NCBI GenBank assembly: GCA_019310385.1
Contig: JAFDEK010000032.1
Location: 1-36,040, forward strand
Reading direction: 5' to 3'
DNA from: Deltaproteobacteria bacterium
Lineage (GTDB): Bacteria > Myxococcota_A > UBA9160 > UBA4427
Length of the DNA: 36,040 bases
The notes below the pieces were generated by a model, which ran no database searches, was not told where the DNA came from, and saw nothing but the letters and a program-made list of their open reading frames with translations. The first letter of the stretch is position 1, and each line of letters starts with the position of its first letter. The position numbers were made by a program, and so were the translations under genes. Below, piece after piece: positions 1 to 8,816 of the stretch.

Positions 1-9
1 GAGGCGGGA

Positions 10-1080
10 TTGGGCGCGATCGTGGTGGGAACGGGCTTCGGGGTGCTCACGCACCTTCGCGCCCTACGCAACGCCGGCTTCGAGGTGCACGCCCTGGTGG
101 GGCGGGATCCGGCGAAGACCGCGGACCGGGCGAAGCGCAGCGGAGTCGCCCACGGCCTCACCTCCCTTCGCGAGGCCATGGCGCTTCCCGGCGTCGACGC
201 GGTCACGGTGGCAACGCCGCCCCACACCCACTGCGACATCGTCCTCGAGGCGGCCGCGGCCGGCAAGCACCTGCTCTGCGAGAAGCCTTTCGCGCGCAAC
301 GCCGTCGAGGGGCGCCGCATGTTCGAGGCCGCCGAAGCGGCGGGTGTCGTGCACCTGCTGGGCACCGAGTTTCGCTGGTCGACGGGCCAGGCCCTCGCGA
401 CCCGAGCGATCCGCGATGGGCTGATCGGCGAGCCTCGCCTCGCGACCCACATCATGCTCGTGCCGGTGCTTGCCGATCCCAAGGGCGAGGTTCCGGGCTG
501 GTGGGCCGACGCCGAGCAGGGCGGCGGCTGGCTCGGCGCCTACGCGTCCCACATCATTGATCAGATGCGCGCCACCCTGGGCGAAATCACGGGTGTGAGC
601 GCCTCCCTCGCGCTGCTGTCGGATCGCGACTGGAGCGCCGAGGACAGCTACACGGTGCACTTCCGCACCGCGTCGGGCTGCGACGGCGTGCTCCAGAGCA
701 CAGCGGGCGCGTGGGGCCCGGGGGTGATCTGCTCGCGCTTCTCGGGCTCCCTGGGGACCCTGTGGATCGAGGGCGACGCGGTTCGCGTAGCGGACCGCTC
801 GGGTGTGCGGACCCTCGAGGTCCCCGAGGACCTGAAGACCCTCCCCGCCCAGCCCCCTCCCGCGGACTTCATGCACACCGCCTACGACCATCTCCACGCC
901 GCCGGCTTCGACCTCGGCCCCTACACGAAGCTGTGCGAGGTGTTGCGCGACCGCATCCTCGGCCGCGAGACGCCGGCGGACCCTGCGCCCGCAAGCTTCG
1001 CGGACGGTCTCGCGGGCCAGGCGGTGCTCGATGCGATCCGGAAGTCCTCCGCCGAGCGCCGCTGGATCGACCTCGAGTAA
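10..1080 (+). CDS. Gfo/Idh/MocA family NAD(P)-dependent oxidoreductase (start near window edge)
   Basis: Predicted cytosolic NAD(P)-dependent dehydrogenase of the Gfo/Idh/MocA family, which acts on sugars, inositols or similar polyols; the substrate cannot be read from sequence. The Rossmann motif GTGFG lies at residues 7-11, the family lysine motif EKP at 91-93, and a catalytic-type HIID segment at 181-184. The rest is the alpha/beta C-terminal domain. About 356 residues is normal for the family. The TTG at 10 is preceded by GAGG at the very edge of the window, but an upstream start outside the window cannot be excluded. The gene converges on the SDR at 1104-1892 with only 23 bp between the stops. 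Family call is firm; substrate is unknown. Confidence 0.88.
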   Translation: MGAIVVGTGFGVLTHLRALRNAGFEVHALVGRDPAKTADRAKRSGVAHGLTSLREAMALPGVDAVTVATPPHTHCDIVLEAAAAGKHLLCEKPFARNAVEGRRMFEAAEAAGVVHLLGTEFRWSTGQALATRAIRDGLIGEPRLATHIMLVPVLADPKGEVPGWWADAEQGGGWLGAYASHIIDQMRATLGEITGVSASLALLSDRDWSAEDSYTVHFRTASGCDGVLQSTAGAWGPGVICSRFSGSLGTLWIEGDAVRVADRSGVRTLEVPEDLKTLPAQPPPADFMHTAYDHLHAAGFDLGPYTKLCEVLRDRILGRETPADPAPASFADGLAGQAVLDAIRKSSAERRWIDLE

Positions 1081-1086
1081 CGCCAG

Positions 1087-1100
1087 GCCGCGCGAGCGGC
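1087..1100. terminator. Short GC hairpin between convergent genes
   Basis: GCCGC and GCGGC form a perfect 5-bp stem closed by a GCGA (GNRA-type) loop. It lies between the stop of the oxidoreductase at 1080 and the stop of the convergent SDR at 1104. There is no T-run on either side, so it is at best a weak bidirectional terminator or an mRNA 3' end stabiliser. Confidence 0.3.
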
Positions 1101-1103
1101 GTT

Positions 1104-1892
1104 CTAGAGGTCGGGAAACCCCAGCTCGAGGTTCGCGCTGTTGATGCCCCCGTCGATGTCGAGGACCCGACCCGTCACGTAGCTCGCAGCGTCCGAGGCC
1201 AGGTAGACCGCTCCAGCCGCGATGTCCTCCACCTCGCCCAGGCGCTTGAGGGGAGTCTGCTCGACCATCTTGCGAGTAAGCTCCTCGTTGCGCAGCACCA
1301 TTTCGAGGGCGGAGGTCGCGATGGCACCAGGTGCGATGGAGTTGACGCGAATCCTCGGCGCGAGGTCGGCCGCGAGGTTCTTCGTCAAGTGGATCAACGC
1401 CGCCTTCGCGGTGCCGTAGGCGACGAAACCCCGGTCGCTGATCCGACCCACCGCCGAGGCGATGTTGATCACGTTGCCACCGCCACTCTCGAGCATGTGG
1501 GGCACCGCGAGCTGGGTCAGGTTGAACGCCGTGGTGACGTTCCAGTGGAGCGCTTCATTGAACGCCTTCTCGCTGGTGCCGAGAAAGGGCGAAGGCATGC
1601 TGCCACCGGCATTGTTGACGACGATGTCGATGCGACCGAACTCGTCCATGGCCCGGTCCACGAGCTCCGCCATGGCGTCGCGGCTGCCGAGGTCGCCGGC
1701 CACCACGGCTGCCCGGCGGCCTGCGGCCTCGACTTCCTTGGCGACCTCCTGGAGCTGGGACTCGGTGCGCGAGCCGATGACGACATCGGCCCCTGCCTCC
1801 GCGAAGCCCGTCGCGATACCCGCGCCGATGCCGCGTCCGGCGCCGGTCACGATGGCGACTCGATCGGTCAACCGGAACTTGTCGAATAGCAT
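1104..1892 (-). CDS. SDR family oxidoreductase (FabG-like, classical)
   Basis: Classical short-chain dehydrogenase of 262 residues, predicted to interconvert a hydroxyl and a ketone using NAD(P)H. TGAGRGIG at 16-23 binds the cofactor, NNAG is at 93-96, and the catalytic set is Ser146, Tyr159 and Lys163 (YGTAK). The C-terminal tail with ASYVTGRVLDIDGG is typical of FabG-like enzymes. The ATG at 1892 is chosen because AGGAG stands six to seven bases upstream; the frame stays open further 5', but that part has no SDR homology. It is divergent from the CoA transferase at 2132, separated by 239 bp. A TACTAT box at 1975-1980 on the minus strand could be its -10, without a good -35. Substrate unknown; a 3-hydroxyacyl-CoA role is possible given the neighbour. 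Confidence 0.88.
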   Translation of the reverse strand: MLFDKFRLTDRVAIVTGAGRGIGAGIATGFAEAGADVVIGSRTESQLQEVAKEVEAAGRRAAVVAGDLGSRDAMAELVDRAMDEFGRIDIVVNNAGGSMPSPFLGTSEKAFNEALHWNVTTAFNLTQLAVPHMLESGGGNVINIASAVGRISDRGFVAYGTAKAALIHLTKNLAADLAPRIRVNSIAPGAIATSALEMVLRNEELTRKMVEQTPLKRLGEVEDIAAGAVYLASDAASYVTGRVLDIDGGINSANLELGFPDL

Positions 1893-2131
1893 TGGGAATC
1901 TCCTGGTCTGCCCCGATGCCGAGCCGCCGGCACTCGGGCGGAAGCCACTCAGCATGGGGTTGCGCGTGGAATCGATAGTACAGCGCCTGTCGTCCCATGC
2001 TACCCGAGCCGATCGGAGTCGCCCAGACGGGAAGCTGCCGGGCCACGAATGGGGCGGATCGACCCTCATTTGTCTCGACTTTCTCCCGCGCACGAGGGAT
2101 GATCGCAGGCGACACACGAGGGAGGAGCCCC

Positions 2132-3316
2132 ATGCCGGGACCGCTCGCGGGAATTCGGGTCATCGATTGCTCGGCCTACATCACGGGGCCCATGGCCACC
2201 ATGCTGCTTGCCGACCAGGGCGCGGAGGTGGTGAAGGTGGAGCCCCTCGGCGTGGGCGACGTCATGCGTCACCTCGGTACGGCGCGCGGCGGCATCTCCG
2301 CCCTCTTCGCCGGGTGCAACCGCAGCAAGCGCTCGCTTGCACTGAACCTGCGCGAGGACCGGGGACGCGAGCTCCTGAAGCAGCTGGTCGCCGGGGCCGA
2401 CGTGTTCGTCCAGAACTTCCGTCCCGGCGTGGTGGAGCGGCTGGGCATCGACGAGCCGCGCCTGCGCGAGGTGTGTCCCGATCTCGTGTACGTCTCCCTC
2501 TCGGCATTCGGCCAGGTCGGTCCGTGGGCGAAGAAGCCCGCCTTCGACCACGTGGTCCAGGCGGCCTCGGGCCTGGCGATGGTCCAGTCCGACCCGAAGA
2601 CCGCCAGGCCCTGCTTCGTGCGCAACGCCGTGGTGGACAAGGTGACAGCACTCACGGCCGCCCAGGCCATCACCGCGGCGCTGCTGCATCGCGCGCAGTC
2701 GCACGAGGGTCAGCACGTCGAGCTCTCGATGCTCGACTCTGCGATCCACTTTCTCTGGCCGGACGGCATGTCGAGGGACGCCCTCCTCGGAGAGGGCGTG
2801 AACCTGCGCCCGCCCATCGCCGATGCCTACCGGATGATCAAGACGCGGGACGGCTACCTCGCGGTGGCGGTGCTCACCCCGGATCAGATTCACGGGTTGA
2901 TGCGCGCAGTGGGGCGACCGGAGTTCATCGAAGACCCGCGCTTCTCGACCCTCAACGCACTGCTCGAGAACCTCGGCGAGTTCGAAAAGGAGACAGGCGC
3001 CGCCGTGGCGGAGCTCAGCTCCGAGGAGGCCCTGTCGCGGCTCGAGGCGGAAGACGTTCCCTGCGCGCCCGTGATGGCTCCCCACGAAGTCACCGAGCAT
3101 CCGCAGGTCGTCGTCAGCGCCAGCGTCGAGGAGACCGAGCACCCGCTGATGGGCCGGATGCTGCGGCCCCGCCACCCGGCGCGCTTCTCCGCCACCCCGG
3201 CCAGCGTGTCCCGCCACGCACCCGCACTCGGCGAGCACAGCGACGATGTCCTGACAGAGCTGGGCCTCTCCGCAGCGGAGCTCGAGGAGCTGCGCGAGAA
3301 GGGAGTGCTCGGCTAG
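2132..3316 (+). CDS. Family III CoA transferase (CaiB/BaiF type)
   Basis: Predicted to move CoA between carboxylic acids, as in carnitine, bile acid, oxalate or aromatic acid metabolism. The protein has 394 residues, the usual family length. It begins with the typical PLAGIRVID strand, then GAEVVKVEP at 30-38 and a conserved RSKRSLALNL segment near 64-73. Asp169 in the VVDK motif matches the Asp that forms the acyl-anhydride intermediate in the family. The ATG at 2132 has GGAGGAG just upstream at 2121-2127; the frame is open further 5' but lacks homology. It faces the SDR at 1104-1892 across a 239-bp divergent gap, in which I see no convincing -35/-10 pair for this direction. The acyl substrate is unknown; alpha-methylacyl-CoA racemase belongs to the same fold and is an alternative. 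Confidence 0.9.
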   Translation: MPGPLAGIRVIDCSAYITGPMATMLLADQGAEVVKVEPLGVGDVMRHLGTARGGISALFAGCNRSKRSLALNLREDRGRELLKQLVAGADVFVQNFRPGVVERLGIDEPRLREVCPDLVYVSLSAFGQVGPWAKKPAFDHVVQAASGLAMVQSDPKTARPCFVRNAVVDKVTALTAAQAITAALLHRAQSHEGQHVELSMLDSAIHFLWPDGMSRDALLGEGVNLRPPIADAYRMIKTRDGYLAVAVLTPDQIHGLMRAVGRPEFIEDPRFSTLNALLENLGEFEKETGAAVAELSSEEALSRLEAEDVPCAPVMAPHEVTEHPQVVVSASVEETEHPLMGRMLRPRHPARFSATPASVSRHAPALGEHSDDVLTELGLSAAELEELREKGVLG

Positions 3317-3372
3317 GAGATCGCAGGGGTCTGCGCGGCGCCCGGAGCTACAACCCCATTCTGGGTGGCGAA

Positions 3373-5334
3373 TCAGCGGATCTCTGGCGCGAGATGGGCC
3401 TTGCCCATCGCCCACCCGTGGTGCTCCCGGCCCGAGTCGTCGGGAAAGACGCCCCCGGAATCGGCGTCGAAGTGGAGCAGCAACAGGGTCTCGGGATCGC
3501 GCTCGTGGTGATACGCGGGAACGAAGGAATCGGCGTATCGGGCCACGCTCGAGAGCCGCACCTCGTCCACCGCGCCGCTAAAGAAGTTGCGCGGCAGACC
3601 GAGCGCGCTGGGCTCGGCGCCTACGAAGAAGGGAAGCTCGTTGAAATTCTTCAGCACGGGCTTGTGGGACTTGCCCGCGAGACGGCCGTCCACGTACAAA
3701 CGCAGCAGCTCGCCGTCGTGGACGAGGGCGAAGTGGGTCCACTTGTCCGGCGGCACGTCGCGGTCCCCGACCTGGGTGTAGCCGGGCCCCTGGAAGCTCA
3801 CCAGCCCTCTCGGCTTCGGGTCTCCCAGAGCGCGCCAGAAGATGCCGAAGGAAGACGCGTGGGTATTGGACGCGATGGCCTGGCGTGCCGACGACTCGCT
3901 GCCCCGGGCCCAGGCCTCGAGGGTGAAGGCCTCGAGCTTCGGCAGCGCCTCGACGAGGTTGAGCCGGACGGCGCTCGACCCGTCCAGCACCAGTACCTGG
4001 TTATGCTCGGTCCGGGCCCCGGCGAGGCGCGCCAGGCCGGGAATCGAAAGGGGCAGCTCGAGGCTGCTGGGTATGGCTTCGACCAGACCGCTGCGCAGGG
4101 GATAGCGGAGCTCCGCGTCGGCGCGCAGGGAGGCTCGTGTCCCTGGAGCCCAGCCCGAGCTCCTGACCTTCACGACCTGCCTGCCCATCTCACCCGGCGC
4201 GACTTCGCCCTGGAGCTTCTCGGGCTCGACCTGCCACTGTGAGCTGGAAGTCAGCGATACCGCGTACCCGAGGCTTCGGTCGGTGGTGTTGCGGATCGTC
4301 ACGAAGACCTCGGAGCCGCGTTCCCCGGCCGGATCGACCTCGACCGCCCCCTCCGCGCCGAGCCAGCGCTCATCGAGGAGCCGATTCATGGCGTCCACCT
4401 CGCTCCCCAGGGCGAAATCGCCGGGCAGCGGCGAGGGACGCGGATCGTCGGGCTCCACCGGGAGCACGCTCATCGCGTAGCCGTCGCGGCTCACGATCAC
4501 CTGATTCACGTGGTGCAAGGAGGCGGAGTCGTCGAGCCGGGTGCGGTTCCCGCCCGTCACCGCCATGGCGTAGTAGTGGATGCCGTCCCGCAGACCGTCG
4601 TCTCGATACTCGTGGACGTGTCCGGCCATCACCGCCTGTACCCGGCCGTCGGTAGCGAGGATGCCGTGCACCTCGTCCCAGTTCGTGCCCGGATAGGTCC
4701 AGCGCGGGTGGTGGAGGAAGACGAAGACCTGTTGGGCATCGGAGGCGGCGAGATCCCCGCGCAACCACCTCATCTGCTCTTCGCTCATGTTCTGGTGCAG
4801 CGGTGGAATCGCAAAGGAGAGCTTCTCGTCCGTAAAGAGCACGACGAAGTGGGCCCACTTGTAGTCGAAGGAGTAATAGAGGGGACCGAAATGCTCCTGG
4901 TAGAGAGCGATGTTCCCCTCACCGCGGCGCGGGGGATAGACGTCGTGATTGCCCACCGCGGGATACCAGGGCACCTCGAGGGCGCTCATGATCTGCTTGT
5001 ATTCGCGCATCTGCTCGAGCCACGCGGCCTCGCCCGTGTAGCCCTGAACCATGTCGCCCACGGTCATGACGAAGTGCCCGCCCAGGCGGTTGGAGAGCGC
5101 GACCGCTCGCTCGAGCACCGGCAGGCCCGCCGGCCTTCCGGCCGTTCGGTCTCCGAACACCAGGAAGCTGAACCCCTCACGCTCGGCCGGAGCCCGCAGC
5201 TCCACGCCCGATGGCGTTCCGGCACGAACTGCCGCGCCCCGGCCCTGCTCGGCCGGTGCGGGCGAAACGCCGAGGAGTAACGCGGCGACGAGAGCTGCGG
5301 GAGTGCCGCAGGCGGCGCGGAGTAGGGATCCCAT
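3373..5334 (-). CDS. Secreted metallophosphoesterase with C-terminal LamG-type domain
   Basis: Predicted exported calcineurin-fold phosphoesterase of 653 residues. A signal peptide covers about residues 1-29 (hydrophobic core around 11-24, ending APAEQ). The five metal-binding blocks are all visible: GDR at 61-63, GDMVQG at 93-98, GNHD at 128-131, HH at 208-209 and GHVH at 238-241. A middle region (about 330-440) looks like a beta-sandwich, followed by a concanavalin/LamG-like domain at about 445-625 (AFTLEAWARG, RLYVDG, GAVDEVRLS). LamG domains usually bind glycans or surfaces, so the enzyme is probably held on an extracellular polymer. The ATG at 5334 is chosen because it starts at the signal peptide; its ribosome site is weak. 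It lies 55 bp after the membrane enzyme at 5390-7495 and is likely in its operon. Substrate unknown. Confidence 0.87.
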   Translation of the reverse strand: MGSLLRAACGTPAALVAALLLGVSPAPAEQGRGAAVRAGTPSGVELRAPAEREGFSFLVFGDRTAGRPAGLPVLERAVALSNRLGGHFVMTVGDMVQGYTGEAAWLEQMREYKQIMSALEVPWYPAVGNHDVYPPRRGEGNIALYQEHFGPLYYSFDYKWAHFVVLFTDEKLSFAIPPLHQNMSEEQMRWLRGDLAASDAQQVFVFLHHPRWTYPGTNWDEVHGILATDGRVQAVMAGHVHEYRDDGLRDGIHYYAMAVTGGNRTRLDDSASLHHVNQVIVSRDGYAMSVLPVEPDDPRPSPLPGDFALGSEVDAMNRLLDERWLGAEGAVEVDPAGERGSEVFVTIRNTTDRSLGYAVSLTSSSQWQVEPEKLQGEVAPGEMGRQVVKVRSSGWAPGTRASLRADAELRYPLRSGLVEAIPSSLELPLSIPGLARLAGARTEHNQVLVLDGSSAVRLNLVEALPKLEAFTLEAWARGSESSARQAIASNTHASSFGIFWRALGDPKPRGLVSFQGPGYTQVGDRDVPPDKWTHFALVHDGELLRLYVDGRLAGKSHKPVLKNFNELPFFVGAEPSALGLPRNFFSGAVDEVRLSSVARYADSFVPAYHHERDPETLLLLHFDADSGGVFPDDSGREHHGWAMGKAHLAPEIR

Positions 5335-5389
5335 TCGAGCATGATACCGACTGTGTTCGGCGACCGGCATTCGGCGGCATCCCATGGCT

Positions 5390-7495
5390 TCAGCGCAGCA
5401 CGAGGGGCGCCAGGCGCGCCGCATCGGCCGGCCCGGTCACGAGATAGAGGGAGATCTGCTCGCGAGCTGCGCGCGTCGCGTCCAGCGAAGCCTCGGGCAG
5501 CATGGCGGATACACGCAGGCCCTTCTGGCCCTCCTTTGGCGCTGGCACGACCGTGCGAATGACGCCGTCCACCGCGACGGCGACGAAGAGACGCGCCCCG
5601 CCCTGGCGCGCTGCGCCCCGCGCCCCGTCGCCGAGATCGAGGATTCCGCGCACGCGTGCCGGGACGAGCACATCGCGCGCGGAGGTGGAGAGCCTGCGAT
5701 CCCTCCCGTCGAGCGCCACCCCGCCAGCGGGGCTCCGCGATACGGCGAGGTCTGCGACGGAGCGGCCGACCAGTGCGCGGTAGGGACCGAAGCGGAAGAG
5801 GCTCCCAGGGCTCGCCCCCGAGCCGAAGAAGGCGAGCTTGCGCTGCAGACTCTCCTCGCCCAAGCCGAGACCCGCGTCGAAGACCAGCCGATGATTGCGC
5901 TTCGAGCCCGGCGGACGCTCGATGAAGGCGCTCTTCTCGCGTCGTACCGGGCAGTCGGGATCGAAGAGCGAACAGCCGTCCAGCGTCCAGGGGATCGGGG
6001 TGTCGAGAAGATCCGCGATGGTGGGAAAGACGTCGATGATCTCCGCATTGCGCAGGCTCCGCTCAGCCCGACGCTGGCCGGGGCCCTTGACGAAGAGGGG
6101 AACGCTGAGAATGTCCTCGGGGTGGAGGGCATCTTCGAGCCTTCGCAGGTGCCCCCTGGGCCAGAAGCTCGCACCGTGATCTGCGGTCACGACGAGGATG
6201 CTCTCGTCGTAGAGACCGAGCTCGTCGAGGCGAGCGAGGAGCTCACCCAGGAGACGGTCCACGAAGCCGAGCTGCAATAGATGGCGCTGATAAGCCTCCA
6301 TGCCCAGCCAGTCGTCGGCGGGGAAGACGTAGCCGAAGGCGAGGGAAGAGCGCACCGGAGAGAAGGAGTTGCCGGACGGAAGGTACTGCCAGACGCTGTG
6401 GGGCAGCAGGATGTGGAGGAAGTGGAAGCCGGGGCGCTCTGCGACCTCGATGGCTTCTACGAAGGCGCGGAACTGCCGAGGCCGGTCGACGAAGAGGTGC
6501 GCGTTGGCGCGCTCCACCCGCCCGATGCCCCCGAAGTCCTTCCAGGTGGCGGTCACCGAAGGAAGCTCCGCCGCAGTCTCCGGCGGCAGGATCACGTGCA
6601 GGTAGACCAGGCCGAGATCCGAGAGCAGCGCCCTCACCCGCAGCCAGAGAGGAAGCCGCGGCGCATTCGTTCTCGCGTACAGCCGGGTCTGGGTCTCGCT
6701 GACCTGCATCGCGTGACTTGCTTCGAGGAATCGGAAGAGGTTGTGCGGGTGCTCGAACTCCACCGGCAGGCTGCGCTTCGGGCCGGGATAGCGGCCGGTC
6801 AGGAGGGCCGGAATCGCCTGGTGGGTCTCCCAGTCTACGCTGGTCGCGTTGCGAAACCAGGTGCCCTCCCGGGCCAGTCGGGCGAAGGCGGGATAGCGAG
6901 CGCCGTCGATCCCGCCGCGCTCGTCGAGGAGCGAGGTGAGGGGCAGCTCGTCGAAGATCAACAGGATCACGGGGTGGGGGCTCTCGATGACCGGCGCGGA
7001 GACCTCGGGCTCACCCACTGCCAAGCTCAGCCTGGCGACATCGGGTCGCGTGAGGAAGAGCGCGACGAAGACGAGGGGAGCCGCTGCGAGCAGGGCGAAG
7101 AAGCTGCGCAGCGCGGCGACCCGCCGCTCGGCGAGAGCCGCCGCGCCGCCAATCGCCAGTGCGGCGGCGAAGAGCGCGGGGCTCGGCAGTGAGCCGGTCC
7201 GCTTCAGCAGGGGCAACGCGGTCAGACCGACCAACGCCGCGCAGAAGAGCCCGTGCACGATGCCCTCGGCCCGGCCGCTGAAGCGCCCCGCCAGCCAGCC
7301 GACGCACCACAGGCTCGTGGGCAGCGCCAGCGTCAGCAGGATCAGCAGCAGCAGGATCTCGCTCGGATCGGACTGACGCGCGACGAAGAAGCCGGGCTCC
7401 TCGCCGAGCAGGTCGAGGAGGGGCTGTGTGATTGCGAAGGACGCGAGGCCGGCCAACTGCAGCCAGCGAATCGCGGGAAGACTCACTTGGGTCAA
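5390..7495 (-). CDS. Membrane-anchored sulfatase-fold (alkaline phosphatase superfamily) enzyme
   Basis: A 701-residue protein with four or five N-terminal membrane helices (about 46-68, 77-97, 105-122, 130-150) and an external sulfatase-fold domain from about 174. Metal-site residues include Asp182 in FDELP, Asp439-His440 (TADHG) and probably His366. The nucleophile position, in THQAIPALLTG, is Thr224 rather than the Cys or Ser that is converted to formylglycine in sulfatases. Thr is the nucleophile in lipoteichoic acid synthase and phosphoethanolamine transferases, so a phospho-group transferase or hydrolase at the envelope is more likely than a classic sulfatase. The start is TTG at 7495, overlapping the upstream stop as TTGA, with GGAGAGG five bases upstream; the GTG at 7486 has no such site. 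Translation should be coupled to the nitronate monooxygenase. Confidence 0.83.
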   Translation of the reverse strand: MTQVSLPAIRWLQLAGLASFAITQPLLDLLGEEPGFFVARQSDPSEILLLLILLTLALPTSLWCVGWLAGRFSGRAEGIVHGLFCAALVGLTALPLLKRTGSLPSPALFAAALAIGGAAALAERRVAALRSFFALLAAAPLVFVALFLTRPDVARLSLAVGEPEVSAPVIESPHPVILLIFDELPLTSLLDERGGIDGARYPAFARLAREGTWFRNATSVDWETHQAIPALLTGRYPGPKRSLPVEFEHPHNLFRFLEASHAMQVSETQTRLYARTNAPRLPLWLRVRALLSDLGLVYLHVILPPETAAELPSVTATWKDFGGIGRVERANAHLFVDRPRQFRAFVEAIEVAERPGFHFLHILLPHSVWQYLPSGNSFSPVRSSLAFGYVFPADDWLGMEAYQRHLLQLGFVDRLLGELLARLDELGLYDESILVVTADHGASFWPRGHLRRLEDALHPEDILSVPLFVKGPGQRRAERSLRNAEIIDVFPTIADLLDTPIPWTLDGCSLFDPDCPVRREKSAFIERPPGSKRNHRLVFDAGLGLGEESLQRKLAFFGSGASPGSLFRFGPYRALVGRSVADLAVSRSPAGGVALDGRDRRLSTSARDVLVPARVRGILDLGDGARGAARQGGARLFVAVAVDGVIRTVVPAPKEGQKGLRVSAMLPEASLDATRAAREQISLYLVTGPADAARLAPLVLR

Positions 7496-8682
7496 CCGTG
7501 CCTCTCCGAGGCCGCGACCAGGCCGTCCAGGCGCTCGACGGCCTCGACGAACTCGTCGATGAAGTCGGAGACGACCTGAGCCGAGCTCTTCACCTGGTTG
7601 AGCCGACTGACCACCTGGCCCACGGGCGATCCCAACAGCTCGAGGGCCTTCGGGTTGCCGGCCCGTGCAGAGAGCCCGATGCGCTGCTGCGCCTCGGAGC
7701 AGGCCATGTACTGGAGCGGCATGGGGAGCGTGCCGGGGCAATCGCTGCGCAGCCACGCCTCGGTCCACGCGGTGCGCAGCAGACGCGCGGGCTTGCCCGA
7801 GAGGGTCTTCGAGCGCACCGCATCCTCGGCCCCCGCGGCCAGCAGCTTGTCCATGACATTGGCCGTCATCTCGCTCTCCTTGACGGTGAGCCAGCACGAG
7901 CCGGTCCACACGCCCTGGGCGCCCAGCGCCAGGGCGGCTGCGGCCTGGCGCCCGCCCGCGATGCCGCCCGCGCCGAGCACGGGATTGGGCGCGACCGCAT
8001 CCACGATGTCCGGGATCAACACCATGGAGCCGATCTCGCCCGTGTGGCCGCCGGCCTCGGTCCCCTGGGCGATGACGATGTCGACGCCCTGCTCCTTCTG
8101 GCGCAGCGCGTGCTTCACTGCGCCAGTGAGGGCGGCAACCTTGATTCCAAGGCTGTGGGCGTGGTCGATGATGTCCTTGGGCGGCGGGCCGAGGGCGTTG
8201 ACGAGGAGCTTCACGGGATACTCGAGGGCGACGTCGAGCTGGCCCCGGGCACCGCCCTCGGTCCAGCCGAGCAGCCCCTGGCTGTCGTGACCGCCAATGC
8301 CAGACGCAGCCTCGAAGTCGGCCGGCAGGGGTGGAATGTCGTACTCCTCGAGAAGGGTCTCGATCCAGGCCTTCACCTCCTCGGGGATCAGGTTCTCGAA
8401 GACCTCGGGGTCCACCTTCCCCGTGTCCTCTTCCTGCTTTCCGAGCCCGCGGTCCTTGCCCTCGTACCCGGCGGGCATGACGATGTCCACGCCGTAGGGC
8501 TTGCCGCCCACGTGGGCGTCGATCCACTTCAGCTCCTTGTCGAGCTGCTCGGGCGAGAAGGCGAGCGCGCCCAACACCCCCATGCCACCCGCGTTGGTGA
8601 CCGCCGCCACGACGTCCCGGCAGTGGCTGAAGGCGAAGATCGGCACGTCGATGCCGAAGAGATCACAGAGCTCGGTTCTCAT
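7492..8682 (-). CDS. Nitronate monooxygenase family protein (FMN TIM barrel)
   Basis: Predicted FMN enzyme that oxidises alkyl nitronates, or a related family member such as an enoyl reductase-type flavoprotein. The 396-residue sequence has the N-terminal FGIDVPIFAF strand, AGGMGVLGAL at 31-40, PYGVDIVMP at 62-70, the signature GTEAGGHTG at 207-215 with His213 as the likely catalytic base, and the phosphate-binding GAGGIAGG at 237-244. A region of about 80 residues (72-150), rich in charged residues, is inserted between the early strands, making it longer than the compact members of about 330. The ATG at 8682 has GAGGAGAG just upstream. It is the first gene of a three-gene operon with the membrane phosphatase-superfamily enzyme and the metallophosphoesterase, an unusual pairing. 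True nitronate activity is not proven by sequence. Confidence 0.87.
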   Translation of the reverse strand: MRTELCDLFGIDVPIFAFSHCRDVVAAVTNAGGMGVLGALAFSPEQLDKELKWIDAHVGGKPYGVDIVMPAGYEGKDRGLGKQEEDTGKVDPEVFENLIPEEVKAWIETLLEEYDIPPLPADFEAASGIGGHDSQGLLGWTEGGARGQLDVALEYPVKLLVNALGPPPKDIIDHAHSLGIKVAALTGAVKHALRQKEQGVDIVIAQGTEAGGHTGEIGSMVLIPDIVDAVAPNPVLGAGGIAGGRQAAAALALGAQGVWTGSCWLTVKESEMTANVMDKLLAAGAEDAVRSKTLSGKPARLLRTAWTEAWLRSDCPGTLPMPLQYMACSEAQQRIGLSARAGNPKALELLGSPVGQVVSRLNQVKSSAQVVSDFIDEFVEAVERLDGLVAASERHG

Positions 8683-8773
8683 TTTCTCTCCTCGCGGCGG
8701 CGGGAGCCTGACCCCGACCCGTCACACGAGCTTATCACTCGGGCGCCGGCCACGTCGCCCCGGCGCTCTGGGC

Positions 8774-8779
8774 TATAGT
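8774..8779 (+). promoter_or_regulatory. Possible -10 box for the SRPBCC/DUF1214 pair
   Basis: TATAGT stands 37 bases before the ATG at 8817 in the 134-bp gap between divergent genes. No convincing -35 element is seen 16 to 18 bases upstream, so this is a weak call that may need an activator or be fortuitous. Confidence 0.25.
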
Positions 8780-8816
8780 GCTTCCTATTGCACGCTCGAT
8801 CGCGAGGAGAGGGAAG

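Noticed and set aside
1893-2131. Possible sigma70 promoter pair in the divergent SDR/CoA transferase gap
   Set aside because: Only a TACTAT-like -10 on the minus strand; neither direction has a matching -35.
2066-3415. 449-codon minus-strand frame over the CoA transferase
   Set aside because: Antisense of a complete CaiB-type gene with a firm ribosome site; no domain in the product.
7496-8527. N-terminal extension of the membrane sulfatase-fold frame into the nitronate monooxygenase gene
   Set aside because: The extension is Arg/Gly-rich out-of-frame sequence of the monooxygenase; the TTG at 7495 with GGAGAGG and a TTGA overlap explains the start.
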